From positions 2,797-35,322 of the forward strand of contig NZ_NGFP01000072.1 of the NCBI RefSeq assembly GCF_002149035.1: DNA of 32,526 nt. The letters run 5' to 3'. This stretch comes from Streptosporangium minutum. GTDB lineage: Bacteria > Actinomycetota > Actinomycetes > Streptosporangiales > Streptosporangiaceae. Position numbers and translations under genes: made by a program. The notes under the pieces are model-generated. The model was not told where the DNA came from. It did no database searches and was given only the letters and a program-made list of their open reading frames with translations. The number at the start of each line of letters is the position of its first letter. Position 1 is the first letter of the stretch. Below are positions 8,078 through 14,900 of this stretch, in pieces.

Positions 8078-8083
8078 CTGTCC

Positions 8084-8107
8084 ATTGTGTCAATTGTTCT
8101 TGACAAT
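8084..8107 (-). promoter_or_regulatory. Possible promoter/operator of the 487-residue protein gene
   Basis: An AT-rich island in otherwise GC-rich DNA, directly before the ATG at 8077. It holds a perfect 6-bp inverted repeat, TGTCAA (8088-8093) and TTGACA (8100-8105), with a 6-bp spacer; flanking ATTGT/ACAAT extends the symmetry imperfectly. On the minus strand CACAAT (8089-8084) lies six bases before the start, so the dyad would cover the promoter of a leaderless gene. Regulator unknown. Confidence 0.4.
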
Positions 8108-8116
8108 CGGACACGA

Positions 8117-8156
8117 CGGTGCCGCCGCCCCTCCGGCAGGAGGGACGGCGGCACCG
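8117..8156 (-). terminator. Strong hairpin terminator of the S1 protease gene
   Basis: 18-bp stem with one mismatch: arms 8117-8134 and 8139-8156, loop GGCA. It begins 9 bp after the protease stop at 8166. There is no U-tract, as is common for actinobacterial terminators. Confidence 0.75.
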
Positions 8157-8165
8157 GTGAGACGG

Positions 8166-9671
8166 TCAGGGCCTGGTCAGCCCCAGGGTGTAGGAGCCCG
8201 AGCCGCTGTAGGCGTGGACCCGGACGCGGTAGGTGCCCGCGGTGCCGTTGTAGGTGAAGGCCTCGTCGGGGTTGGGGGTGGTCCCGCTGGCCACGTCGGT
8301 CCAGGTGGAACCGCTCAGCTTCTGCAGGTAGGCGTCGTAGTCGGTGCCGTTCGGGCCGTCCAGGCAGATGCGCTGCACGCCCGCCCCGGCGGTGTAGCCG
8401 GTGCTGCTCGGCTGGTAGCCGTTCTGGTTGGAGGTCAGCGAGCCGTTGTAGGTGTTCTGGTAGCCGGTGCAACCGGTCGGCGGGTTGCCGCCCCCGGTGA
8501 CCAGGGTGAGCCCGTAGACCTGCAGGATCTCGTTGATCGGCTGGAAGTAGGTCGTGCCGCCGGAGGAGCAGTTGCCCGACCCGCCGGAGGTGACGCCCTG
8601 GGCCTGGCTGCCGGAGATGTAGGAGCCGCCGGAGTCGCCGGGCTCGGCGCACACGCTGGTACGGCCCAGGCCGGTGATGGTGCCCTCGGGGTAGGTGACG
8701 CTGGCGTTGCGGGCCTGGATGGTGCCGCAGTGCCAGCCGGTGGTCGAGCCGGCCCGGCAGACCGACGAGCCCACGGCCGCGTCGGCCGACCCGCCGACCT
8801 GGACGATGCCGTTGCTGTAGCCGTTCACGACGCCGACCGGCGTCCAGTTGGAGTTGACCGCGACCCAGGCGTAGTCGTTGCCGGGGAAGGACGAGCCCTG
8901 GAAGGTGCCCTGCGCGACCTGGTTGGAGCCCTTGGTGCTGGCGCCGGTGGTGCCGCAGTGGCCCGCGGTGGCGAAGCCGCCCTGGGTGCCGCGGGTGACC
9001 GAGAAGCCGACCGAGCAGCGGGAGCCGCTGCCGATGTAGTAGGCGTCGCCGCCGCGGACGTCGTAGAGCGGCCGGGGCTGCTCGGTGGAGGCCTCCACGC
9101 GCACCAGCGCCCTGTCGAGGCCGGCGGCGTCCACGAACGCCTCCGCGGCGGCGGGGTCGCCCGCCAGCACGACGACGCTGTTGCTCCGCAGGTCGACGTA
9201 CCAGGAGGGCACCGTCCCGTACGGAGCGGCGGTGACGGCGTCGAGCCGCTCCCTGGCCGCTTCGAGCGTGGCCAGCGAGTGCTTGACGAGCTTCGCCTCC
9301 GCGCCGGCGCGGAGAATGGAGGTGATCTTCGTGGAGTCGGTGGTGGCGACCACGAACTCGGAGGTGGGGCCGGTCACCCAGGCGCCGGCGAAGTCCTTGC
9401 CGAGCTGCCCGCGGAGGGCGGGCTCGACCTTGGCCGCTGCGGCCTCGTTGATCAGGCGGGCCGTGGCCTGCTCGCCGGTGATCCCGAGGTCGCGCTTGAG
9501 GGCGTCGATCATGGCGGGGGCGGGCTGGGCGACGGCCGCCGCCTGTGCCCGGGCCGTGGCGAACGCGGACGGGGCGGGGTCGCCGCCGGGGGCCGCGTGC
9601 GCGGTGGCGGGGGTCGCCACCAGTGTGAGAGCGAGTGCGAAGCCCGCTGTAACGGCACTTCTGCGGAGCAT
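8166..9671 (-). CDS. Secreted S1-family serine protease (streptogrisin/alpha-lytic type) with C-terminal beta domain
   Basis: A 501-residue prepro-protease. Residues 1-26 are a signal peptide (probable cleavage after AHA). About 30-205 is an alpha-lytic-type propeptide that would act as intramolecular chaperone. The catalytic domain runs about 206-395 with triad His238 (TAGHC), Asp266 (GNDYAWV) and Ser347 (GDSGGS), and cysteines that can pair as 219-239, 305-315 and 341-368. Residues about 398-501 form an extra domain resembling bacterial pre-peptidase C-terminal (PPC) folds, with one Cys pair (401/436) and 'YRVRVHAYSGSGSYTL'; this may bind substrate or be trimmed after secretion. The ATG at 9671 has a GGAG Shine-Dalgarno. 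It is followed by a strong terminator, so it is probably monocistronic. Specificity cannot be read securely from sequence. Confidence 0.95.
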   Translation of the reverse strand: MLRRSAVTAGFALALTLVATPATAHAAPGGDPAPSAFATARAQAAAVAQPAPAMIDALKRDLGITGEQATARLINEAAAAKVEPALRGQLGKDFAGAWVTGPTSEFVVATTDSTKITSILRAGAEAKLVKHSLATLEAARERLDAVTAAPYGTVPSWYVDLRSNSVVVLAGDPAAAEAFVDAAGLDRALVRVEASTEQPRPLYDVRGGDAYYIGSGSRCSVGFSVTRGTQGGFATAGHCGTTGASTKGSNQVAQGTFQGSSFPGNDYAWVAVNSNWTPVGVVNGYSNGIVQVGGSADAAVGSSVCRAGSTTGWHCGTIQARNASVTYPEGTITGLGRTSVCAEPGDSGGSYISGSQAQGVTSGGSGNCSSGGTTYFQPINEILQVYGLTLVTGGGNPPTGCTGYQNTYNGSLTSNQNGYQPSSTGYTAGAGVQRICLDGPNGTDYDAYLQKLSGSTWTDVASGTTPNPDEAFTYNGTAGTYRVRVHAYSGSGSYTLGLTRP

Positions 9672-9779
9672 GTGGTGTCTCCTCGTGTGGGGGGTGCCGC
9701 CAACGTAGCGGTGCTCACACGGGGCCTGGTTCTATCAATTGCTCCCTATCGTCGCGTTATGGGGAAGCGCTGAAGCACG

Positions 9780-10739
9780 TCATGGGGAGGTGCCGAAGCG
9801 GGGGTTGTCGGCCAGCCAGGCTGCGTATCGCGTGCTGCGCCGTACCGAGTCGGCGTGGGCGGCCTTCGCGTGCTCGACGATCGACGCGGTGACCCGCGCG
9901 GCGGCTCCCTCCGGGTGCCAGCCGAGCAGCTGCCGCCAGCGCAGCGGCGCGTCGGCGAGCGGCACCATCGCGATGCCCGGGGCGGGCTGGAAGGTCGCCT
10001 GGCACAGTACGGCCGCGCGGCCGACCTTGGCCAGGTGCATGCACGTGCCCACGTCGGTCTCGTAGATGGTCCGGGGAGTGAAGCCCGCGCGGGTGCAGGC
10101 CGTGGCGAAGCAGTCGCCGAAACAGCTGTCGCCGGGGGTGACCGCCCACCGCTCGCCGGCCAGTTCGGCCAGCGCCACCTCCTTCCGGCCGACCAGCGGG
10201 TGGTTCTCGTCGAGCAGCACGAACACCGGGTCCACCCCCACGGTCAGCCACACCACCGGCCCCTCCACCGGCGGCGGGCTCTCCCCGCAGGCGCCGATGA
10301 GCGCGAAGTCGAGCCGGCCGAGCATGACCATCGCGGTCAGCTCCTTGGCCGACCAGGAGGTGTAGGTGCTCACCGGCGTCGACGGCCACGCCGTGGCGAG
10401 CCGGTCCACCAGGCCGCCCAGGACCGGCCCGTTGGTGGCGCCCAGCCGGTAGCTGGGGACGTCTCCGCTCGTGTTGGCGAACCGCACCGCCTCTTCCTGC
10501 AGCTCCTGGGCGGCGGGCAGCAGCACCATCGCCCTGGACAGCACCAGTTCCCCGAGGGGCGTGGGCCGCGCCCCGTTGTGGTCGCGTTCGAAAAGAGCTC
10601 CCCCGAGCACCCGCTCTATCCGTTTGAGCTGCGCGGTCAGCGCAGGCTGGGCCAGTCCGAGATGGGTGGCCGCCTTGGTGACGCTCCCGGCCTCGGCGAC
10701 CGCGCGCACGATCTTGAGATGTCGGAGCTCGAGGTCCAT
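9780..10739 (-). CDS. LysR-family transcriptional regulator
   Basis: A 319-residue LysR regulator. The N-terminal winged HTH covers about residues 3-62 ('LELRHLKIVRAVAEAGSVT', 'AQPALTAQLKRIERVLGG'). A linker helix and a periplasmic-binding-protein-like effector domain (about 95-300) follow. The effector domain has several cysteines ('GDSCFGDCFATACTRAGF'), more than usual, which could suggest redox or metal sensing but is unproven. No Shine-Dalgarno precedes the ATG. TACCTT lies exactly six bases upstream, so the mRNA is probably leaderless. The upstream spacer carries direct repeats that may be its operator. It reads divergently from the small genes at 10877. The target is unknown; the divergent genes and the downstream protease are the nearest candidates. 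Confidence 0.9.
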   Translation of the reverse strand: MDLELRHLKIVRAVAEAGSVTKAATHLGLAQPALTAQLKRIERVLGGALFERDHNGARPTPLGELVLSRAMVLLPAAQELQEEAVRFANTSGDVPSYRLGATNGPVLGGLVDRLATAWPSTPVSTYTSWSAKELTAMVMLGRLDFALIGACGESPPPVEGPVVWLTVGVDPVFVLLDENHPLVGRKEVALAELAGERWAVTPGDSCFGDCFATACTRAGFTPRTIYETDVGTCMHLAKVGRAAVLCQATFQPAPGIAMVPLADAPLRWRQLLGWHPEGAAARVTASIVEHAKAAHADSVRRSTRYAAWLADNPRFGTSP

Positions 10740-10745
10740 ACCGGG

Positions 10746-10751
10746 AAGGTA
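10746..10751 (-). promoter_or_regulatory. -10 element of the LysR gene, leaderless promoter
   Basis: TACCTT on the minus strand, six bases before the ATG at 10739. A -10 hexamer ending at -7 puts the transcription start on the A of ATG. No convincing -35 element is seen. Confidence 0.4.
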
Positions 10752-10784
10752 AGGCCGTGACGTTATGCCCGCAATGCAAACAAG

Positions 10785-10820
10785 TCATGAAATCTGACTC
10801 AATTTCGTGAAATCGTTTCA
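10785..10820. promoter_or_regulatory. Direct/inverted repeats in the LysR divergent spacer, probable operator
   Basis: TC(A/G)TGAAATC occurs at 10785-10794 and again at 10805-10814, exactly 20 bp (two helical turns) apart. Overlapping these are GAAAT-N8-ATTTC (10789-10806) and TGAAA-tcg-TTTCA (10808-10820). The tract is AT-rich in a GC-rich genome and lies between divergent genes, the usual position for a LysR-type autoregulatory site. Confidence 0.5.
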
Positions 10821-10876
10821 ACAGAACGGGGCGCAGGCGAAGTGAGGCGGGGGTGTCACAGGGTAGGCGAGTCCTT

Positions 10877-11113
10877 ATGACGATGGGAATCGACCCGATG
10901 GACCTGGCCGAGGACGACCTGCTCCGTGAGCTGCGGCACCTGCACGCGACCCGGACCGATACGCTCCTGCACGGCTCCGCCGACGCGCTCGCCAACCACA
11001 CCACGCGGACCGAGGAGCTGGAGGGGGAGTACCTGCGCCGCCACCCCGAGCGGGACGTCGATCCCGAACGGCTGCGCGACGGCGCGCGCCGGCGTCAGGG
11101 GGCGGGATCATGA
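10877..11113 (+). CDS. Small acidic/basic conserved protein, DUF6158-like
   Basis: A 78-residue protein beginning MTMGIDPMDL and continuing 'DDLLRELRHLHATRTDTLL' and 'YLRRHPERDVDPERLRDGA'. The pattern recalls a small actinobacterial family I know as DUF6158, of unknown function; this is recognition by memory only. It looks fully helical and charged, with no signal or membrane segment. An in-frame GTG at 10853 would add eight residues; the ATG at 10877 is preferred because the family-like sequence starts there and AGGCGAG lies upstream. Its stop overlaps the next gene's start (ATGA), so the two products are made together. Confidence 0.72.
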   Translation: MTMGIDPMDLAEDDLLRELRHLHATRTDTLLHGSADALANHTTRTEELEGEYLRRHPERDVDPERLRDGARRRQGAGS

Positions 11114-11346
11114 ACGAGCGCCCCGACGTCCAGGCCCTGTCGGGAGTGGACACCGACGTCTACGAGGCGGTGTCCGGGCTCGCGGTGAAGGGCCGGGAGG
11201 CGACGGTCGCCGAGGTGGCCCACGCGACGGACCTTCCGGAGGAGACGGTACGGCGCAGCCTCGACGAGCTGACCGAGGCCGGCTGGCTGAAGGCCGCCGG
11301 GACCGCCTACGTCCTCGGCCCCCACGGCTGGGGACTGGAATATTGA
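11110..11346 (+). CDS. Small winged-helix DNA-binding protein
   Basis: A 78-residue protein that is almost only a winged helix-turn-helix. A helix 'DVYEAVSGLAVKG', then 'TVAEVAHATDLPEETVRRSLDEL' as the HTH with recognition helix, then the wing 'GWLKAAGTAYVLGPHGW'. This is the layout of IclR/MarR-like or DprA-C-terminal-like wHTH modules without an effector domain. It is coupled to the preceding small gene by an ATGA overlap, suggesting a two-protein unit, perhaps an accessory regulator pair. Two short hairpins follow the stop. Target unknown. Confidence 0.78.
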   Translation: MNERPDVQALSGVDTDVYEAVSGLAVKGREATVAEVAHATDLPEETVRRSLDELTEAGWLKAAGTAYVLGPHGWGLEY

Positions 11347-11351
11347 GTTCC

Positions 11352-11392
11352 GGAGGCGCCCCGGCCTCCACGGGCGACGGGAAGTCCCCGTC
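11352..11392 (+). terminator. Tandem hairpins after the wHTH gene
   Basis: GGAGGC-gccccg-GCCTCC (11352-11369) starts 5 bp after the stop. GACGGG-aagtc-CCCGTC (11376-11392) follows. Both have perfect 6-bp stems and no U-tract. A factor-independent stop is plausible but not certain. Confidence 0.45.
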
Positions 11393-11456
11393 ACGCCGGG
11401 ACTCCGCGCCACCGAGGGTTACGACGGCCGCTTCCAGGTGCTCTGATCCCGGCCGG

Positions 11457-12080
11457 TTACCGCCCCTGGACGGTCGCGATCCGCTCGACCTGCTGGTTCA
11501 GGGGCGGCGCGGCCAGGCGGTTGTCGATCTCGGTGTACGGCACGGCGGGCGGCTCGTCCACCCGGATCGCCCGTAGATACTCCTCGAAGCGGGCCAGCTT
11601 CCCCGCGTCCCTGGCGAGCCCCCTCCGCTCCAGTCTGGCCCGCAGGGTGGGGCCGTCCGACCGGATCCAGAGCAGGCGGACCGGCGGCCCGCCCAGCTCG
11701 TCCACCCAGCGCTCCCACCGCGCCGCGTCGTGCACCTGCCCGGTGAACGGCCCGTCGAGCATCACCGGGCAGCCATGGGAGCGGATCTGCCGGGCGAGCG
11801 CGGTCAGCCCGGCGTACTCGTGACGTTTTATGTGCTCGTCGTACCAGGGGCCTTCGCGTTCCCCCAGGTCCCGGCCGTGGGCCCGCAGGGTGGCCGCCAC
11901 GAACCCGCCGTAGGCGGTGTCCTTGTCGAGCAGTGCGGGCACCGGGTCCAGCCGGGCCAGCAGCGCCGCCGCCACGGTCGACTTGCCCGCCCCCGGCGGC
12001 CCGCTCACCACCCACAACGCCCCCGGTCCCGTCATGCCCCGGCCGGCGCCCCCATCCTCGGGGACCGTCAGTCCTGCCAT
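11457..12080 (-). CDS. P-loop AAA/zeta-like small-molecule kinase
   Basis: A 207-residue cytoplasmic P-loop protein. Walker [10 protein letters not shown] is at 27-35, followed by '[17 protein letters not shown]', the 'MLDGPF' strand (Walker B-like, with Asp) and a lid region '[16 protein letters not shown]' rich in Arg. This layout matches small predicted kinases of the AAA_33/zeta-toxin/gluconate-kinase-like group, which phosphorylate small substrates or antibiotics. The substrate cannot be read from sequence. Two starts are possible: ATG at 12080 (GGGAA upstream) or ATG at 12035, which gives 192 residues and puts the P-loop the usual short distance from the N-terminus. It ends in TAA, opposite to and downstream of the wHTH gene. 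Confidence 0.82.
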   Translation of the reverse strand: MAGLTVPEDGGAGRGMTGPGALWVVSGPPGAGKSTVAAALLARLDPVPALLDKDTAYGGFVAATLRAHGRDLGEREGPWYDEHIKRHEYAGLTALARQIRSHGCPVMLDGPFTGQVHDAARWERWVDELGGPPVRLLWIRSDGPTLRARLERRGLARDAGKLARFEEYLRAIRVDEPPAVPYTEIDNRLAAPPLNQQVERIATVQGR

Positions 12081-12139
12081 GCGGTTCCCGCGAGGCCTCC
12101 GCCACCTGGCACCAGTGTCCTCGTCATGCGCCCATTCTT

Positions 12140-12182
12140 ACTGGAAGCGGCGGAAGCCCCGTCCTCCGGGGAGGGGGCAGTC
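12140..12182 (+). mobile_element. Possible solo IS200/IS605-family right end (omegaRNA-like hairpin)
   Basis: The stretch ACTGGAAGCGGCGGAAGCCCC followed by a short hairpin (arms GCCCC/GGGGC within 12156-12178) and GGGGGCAGTC looks like the right-end/omegaRNA 3' end of tnpB-carrying IS605-type elements in GC-rich bacteria, which usually read (A)CTGGAAGC..GGAAGCCCC..GGGGAG.AGTC. No tnpA or tnpB frame is present, so only the end would remain. It lies directly against the broken sugar-permease remnant. Recognition is from memory of such ends; an ordinary terminator hairpin is the alternative. Confidence 0.45.
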
Positions 12183-12184
12183 GA

Positions 12185-12365
12185 TCATCCCTTGAGCCCC
12201 GAGCGGGAGATTCCCTCGATCACCCAGCGCTGGGCGACGAGGTAGAGCACGATCACCGGCAGACTGGCGATCACCGCACCGGCCATCAGGGAAAGCGCCC
12301 GCCGCGGCGGGGATGATCACCGTGGGCAGGCTGTCCACCCAGGAGAGCTCGTTGACGATCAGGAG
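12185..12365 (-). pseudogene. Remnant of a sugar ABC transporter permease (MalG/CUT1-type)
   Basis: On the minus strand, 12365-12300 encodes '[21 protein letters not shown]', which matches the mid-part of MalG-type permeases before the EAA loop. After a frame change, 12294-12185 encodes '[20 protein letters not shown]' and then '[14 protein letters not shown]' plus TGA, the typical C-terminus (LxxG..LxGxxKG). The two parts are fused near 12295, so roughly 100 or more codons, including the EAA loop, are missing and the frame is shifted. Nothing recognisable of the N-terminus is left. This is a dead fragment, and no sugar-transporter partners remain nearby. The frames either side have no other coding candidate. 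Confidence 0.75.
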
Positions 12366-12418
12366 ACCCGGGCCGGCTACCGGCTCATGGCGAGGGAGAG
12401 CACTCTCGGGAAGTGAGG

Positions 12419-12443
12419 GGCCCCCGGCCTGAGTCCGGGGGCC
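12419..12443. terminator. 9-bp perfect hairpin upstream of soxR
   Basis: GGCCCCCGG (12419-12427), loop CCTGAGT, CCGGGGGCC (12435-12443). It lies between the permease remnant and the soxR promoter. It may insulate soxR from upstream transcription. There is no U-tract on either side. Confidence 0.45.
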
Positions 12444-12460
12444 GATCCGGAGGGCCGGGC

Positions 12461-12466
12461 TAGAGT
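12461..12466 (+). promoter_or_regulatory. Probable -10 element of soxR
   Basis: TAGAGT, five bases before the GTG at 12472. It fits a leaderless or near-leaderless transcript. No -35 consensus and no SoxR-type palindrome is visible around it. Confidence 0.35.
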
Positions 12467-12471
12467 TGAGC

Positions 12472-12975
12472 GTGCCCAAGAACCTGGAGATCACTGTCGG
12501 CCAGCTCGCCTCGCGCAGCGGGGTCGCCGTGTCCACTCTGCACTTCTACGAGTCCAAGGGACTGATCCGCAGCCGCCGTACGGCGGGCAACCAGCGCCGC
12601 TTCACCCGCGACACGCTGCGCAGGATCGCCTTCATCCGGGTCTCGCAGCGGGTGGGGATCCCCCTCAGGACGATCCAGGACGCGCTGTCGGCGCTGCCCG
12701 ACGAGCGCACCCCCACCCGCGAGGACTGGGCGAGGCTCTCCGAGGCGTGGCGGAGCGAGCTGGACGACCGGATCAGGCAGCTCCAGCGGCTCCGCGACGG
12801 CCTGACGGAGTGCATCGGCTGCGGCTGCCTCTCCCTGGACCGCTGCGCGCTGGCCAACCCCGACGACGTGGCGGCGGCCAGGGGACCCGGCTCGCGCCTG
12901 ATGGTCGTCCCGCGCAGTGACTGCGCCCCGGGCCCGGTGTGCGAAGACCCGGAGCAGAAGGCCGTGGGCGCGTAG
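12472..12975 (+). CDS. soxR: Redox-sensing MerR-family regulator SoxR
   Basis: A 167-residue MerR-family activator. The N-terminal HTH ('TVGQLASRSGVAVSTLHFYE', 'GLIRSRRTAGNQRRF') is followed by a coiled-coil dimer helix ('RSELDDRIRQLQRLRDGL'). The [2Fe-2S] cluster motif is C114, C117, C119 and C125 in 'CIGCGCLSLDRC'. All four cysteines are present, so it should sense redox-active compounds (in actinomycetes usually quinone-type metabolites or antibiotics). Two further cysteines (C151, C157) lie in the C-terminal tail. The GTG at 12472 is preferred; an in-frame TTG at 12466 overlaps the likely -10. No obvious target gene is next to it. Identity is firm; the regulon is unknown. Confidence 0.95.
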   Translation: MPKNLEITVGQLASRSGVAVSTLHFYESKGLIRSRRTAGNQRRFTRDTLRRIAFIRVSQRVGIPLRTIQDALSALPDERTPTREDWARLSEAWRSELDDRIRQLQRLRDGLTECIGCGCLSLDRCALANPDDVAAARGPGSRLMVVPRSDCAPGPVCEDPEQKAVGA

Positions 12976-13064
12976 CGCCGCCGCCCCGGCTCATCGCGTC
13001 AGGGGCCACCCGCTCATCTCGGGCGTCCCTCCGTCCCCGACGCGAGGACCCCACGGCGAGGAGC

Positions 13065-14312
13065 TCACCGGCCGTCCGTCGTGAGGCGGGCGGCTCGGGC
13101 GTGGAGGTAGCGCTGTTGCGGGACATTGGTCGTCCGCCGGGCCGCCGCCCGGTAGGAGTCGCGGGCCGCTGCGTGATCACCGGTCATCTCCAGCAGGTGG
13201 GCGCGGACCGCGTGGAGCCGGTGGTCCTCGGTGAGCCGTCCGTCGGTCCCGAGCGTTTCGAGCAGGTCGAGCCCGGCGTGCGGGCCCCGGGCCATGGCCA
13301 CCGCGACGGCGTGGTTCAGGGCCACCATGGGGTTGTCGGCGATCCGCATCAGCAGCTCGTACAGTGCCGCGATCTGTGGCCAGTCGGTCGCCTCGGCGGT
13401 CGGCGCCTCGTCGTGGATCGCGGCGATCGCCGCCTGAAGCTGGTAGGGGCCGGTCGCGCCCCGGGGGAGCGCGCCGGCGATGAGTGCCACGCCCTCGGCG
13501 ATGTAGCCGGCGTTCCAGAGGCCTCGATCCTGCTCGGCCATCGGTATCAACCCGCCGTCCGGGCCGGTCCGGGCCGGTCGCCGCGCGTCGGTGAGCAACA
13601 TGAGCGCGAGCAGCCCCGTCACCTCGCTGTCGCCGGGCAGCAGGCGGTGAGCCATGCGGGTCAGCCGGATGGCCTCGGCCGACAGCTCACTGCGCTGCAG
13701 GCTCGGCCCCGAGGTGCTGGTGTAGCCCTCATTGAAGATCAGGTAAAGAACGTGGAGAACCGCGCGGAGCCGTTTGGCGCGTTCCGGGCCCGCGGGCATG
13801 CCGAAGGGGAGGCCGCTGTCCTTGACGCGCTGCTTGGCCCGGGTGATGCGCCGGGTCATGGTCGCCTCCGGCACGAGAAACGCGCGGGCGATCTCCGCCG
13901 TGGTCAGGCCGCCGACCGCTCGCAAGGTGAGCGCGATCTGCGAGGCCGGCGACAGCGCGGGGTGGCAGCACATGAACAGCAGGATGAGCGTGTCGTCGGA
14001 CTCCGACGCCGGCCTGTCGGCGGCGGGGGCCAGGCTCCGGCCGGGCGGCGTCCACCGGTTGACGGTGTCCTCGCGGCGCCGGCGAGCCTGCTCGCCGCGG
14101 AGCAGGTCGGTCAGCCTGCGCGAGGCGACAGTGATCAGCCAGCCTCGCGGGCTGTCCGGGACGCCGTCCTCCGGCCACTGTACGGCGGCTGCCAGGAGCG
14201 CCTCCTGGACCGCGTCCTCGGCGGTGTCGAAGTGCCCGTAGCGTCGTACCACCGCGCCGAGAACCTGCGGCGCCAGGTGGCGCAGCAGGTCCTCGACCTC
14301 GGTTCCGGGCAC
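13065..14312 (-). CDS. ECF42-type RNA polymerase sigma factor with C-terminal TPR-like extension
   Basis: A 415-residue sigma factor. Region 2 covers about residues 10-75 ('DTAEDAVQEALLAAAVQWPE', 'WLITVASRRLTDLLRG') and region 4 about 125-165 ('LTTAEIARAFLVPEATMTRR'). The long C-terminal part carries the group's hallmarks 'LIFNEGY' and 'AVA'-type helices ('MVALNHAVAVAMARG', 'HLLEMTGDHAAARDSYRAA'), consistent with tetratricopeptide-like repeats (DUF6596 region). ECF42 factors have no anti-sigma factor and are usually paired with a DGPF/YCII-like protein, exactly as here. The start GTG at 14312 lies 8 bp after the DGPF stop with no own Shine-Dalgarno, so it is probably coupled. The same frame is open further upstream but runs through the DGPF gene. 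The signal sensed and target promoters are unknown. Confidence 0.9.
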   Translation of the reverse strand: MPGTEVEDLLRHLAPQVLGAVVRRYGHFDTAEDAVQEALLAAAVQWPEDGVPDSPRGWLITVASRRLTDLLRGEQARRRREDTVNRWTPPGRSLAPAADRPASESDDTLILLFMCCHPALSPASQIALTLRAVGGLTTAEIARAFLVPEATMTRRITRAKQRVKDSGLPFGMPAGPERAKRLRAVLHVLYLIFNEGYTSTSGPSLQRSELSAEAIRLTRMAHRLLPGDSEVTGLLALMLLTDARRPARTGPDGGLIPMAEQDRGLWNAGYIAEGVALIAGALPRGATGPYQLQAAIAAIHDEAPTAEATDWPQIAALYELLMRIADNPMVALNHAVAVAMARGPHAGLDLLETLGTDGRLTEDHRLHAVRAHLLEMTGDHAAARDSYRAAARRTTNVPQQRYLHARAARLTTDGR

Positions 14313-14320
14313 GGAGCCGG

Positions 14321-14737
14321 TCAGAGGTTCAGCTCGGCCTGGGACTCCGCGAGCGGCCGTATGTCCGCGTAGGCGCTCGCGGTGACGTGGTCCGGGCCAG
14401 GGCACTCCCCCAGCCGGAAGGCGATCTCGGTCGCCCGGTCGAAGCTCTCGCACTCCACGATCCAGTAGCCGGCGAGGACCTCCTGGGTCTCGGCGTACGG
14501 CCCGTCCGTCACGACCGGAACGCCGTCCTGCGACCCGAGGCGCCTGGTGTGGACCGGAGCGGCCAGAGCTCGCGTCTCGACGAGCTCGCCGGACTCCTCC
14601 AGTTCCTTGTTGAACGCCTCCATGAACGCGCCCATCGCCGCGAAGTCCTCCGCGGACCAGGCCGGCTTGCCGGTGGCCTCGCCGGCCATGCCGTCGTAGT
14701 CCTGCTGGGATCCGTAGGTCAAGATCATGTACTTCAT
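14321..14737 (-). CDS. YCII-related DGPF-domain protein, ECF42 partner
   Basis: A 138-residue cytoplasmic protein of the YCII/DGPF family (ferredoxin-like alpha-beta fold, dimeric). It starts 'MKYMILTYGSQQDYDGMAG' and contains 'VTDGPYAETQEVLAGYWIVE', where the name-giving DGPF reads DGPY. The late 'AFRLGECPGPDHVTASAYAD' with 'IRPLAE' is the usual C-terminal end. It may act as a small-molecule enzyme or as sensor for the ECF42 factor; the role in this pair is not settled. The ATG at 14737 has a clear GGAG Shine-Dalgarno (ACAGGAGAAAAC upstream). An upstream ATG at 14845 in the same frame has no such support. It is first in a two-gene operon with the sigma factor. Confidence 0.9.
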   Translation of the reverse strand: MKYMILTYGSQQDYDGMAGEATGKPAWSAEDFAAMGAFMEAFNKELEESGELVETRALAAPVHTRRLGSQDGVPVVTDGPYAETQEVLAGYWIVECESFDRATEIAFRLGECPGPDHVTASAYADIRPLAESQAELNL

Positions 14738-14900
14738 GTTTTCTCCTGTCCACAGGGCGTCGCTCCGGCGCCTCTCACCGGAGACGTCGGGGCCACCGGC
14801 CCGTACCGGACATCCAGCCGCCACCGAGTCGCGGATCCTCGCCACCCGCCCGTGCGCCCACCACGCGCGGAGCCTGTGAGCACAGTTACGGAGAACATGG
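14738..14900. other. 163-bp spacer before the DGPF-ECF42 operon
   Basis: No coding sequence. It must contain the promoter of the DGPF-sigma operon (minus strand), but I see no clear -35/-10 pair. A short dyad CATGG-tcact-CCATG (14896-14910) overlaps the 3' end of the phosphotriesterase-like gene. Confidence 0.4.

Noticed and set aside
9730-9755. Direct CTATC repeats as operator between the protease and LysR genes
   Set aside because: Only five bases match, with no symmetry; chance is sufficient.
7467-9773. 768-codon plus-strand open frame opposite the 487-residue gene and the protease
   Set aside because: It runs through a terminator and two well-supported genes on the other strand and has no motif.
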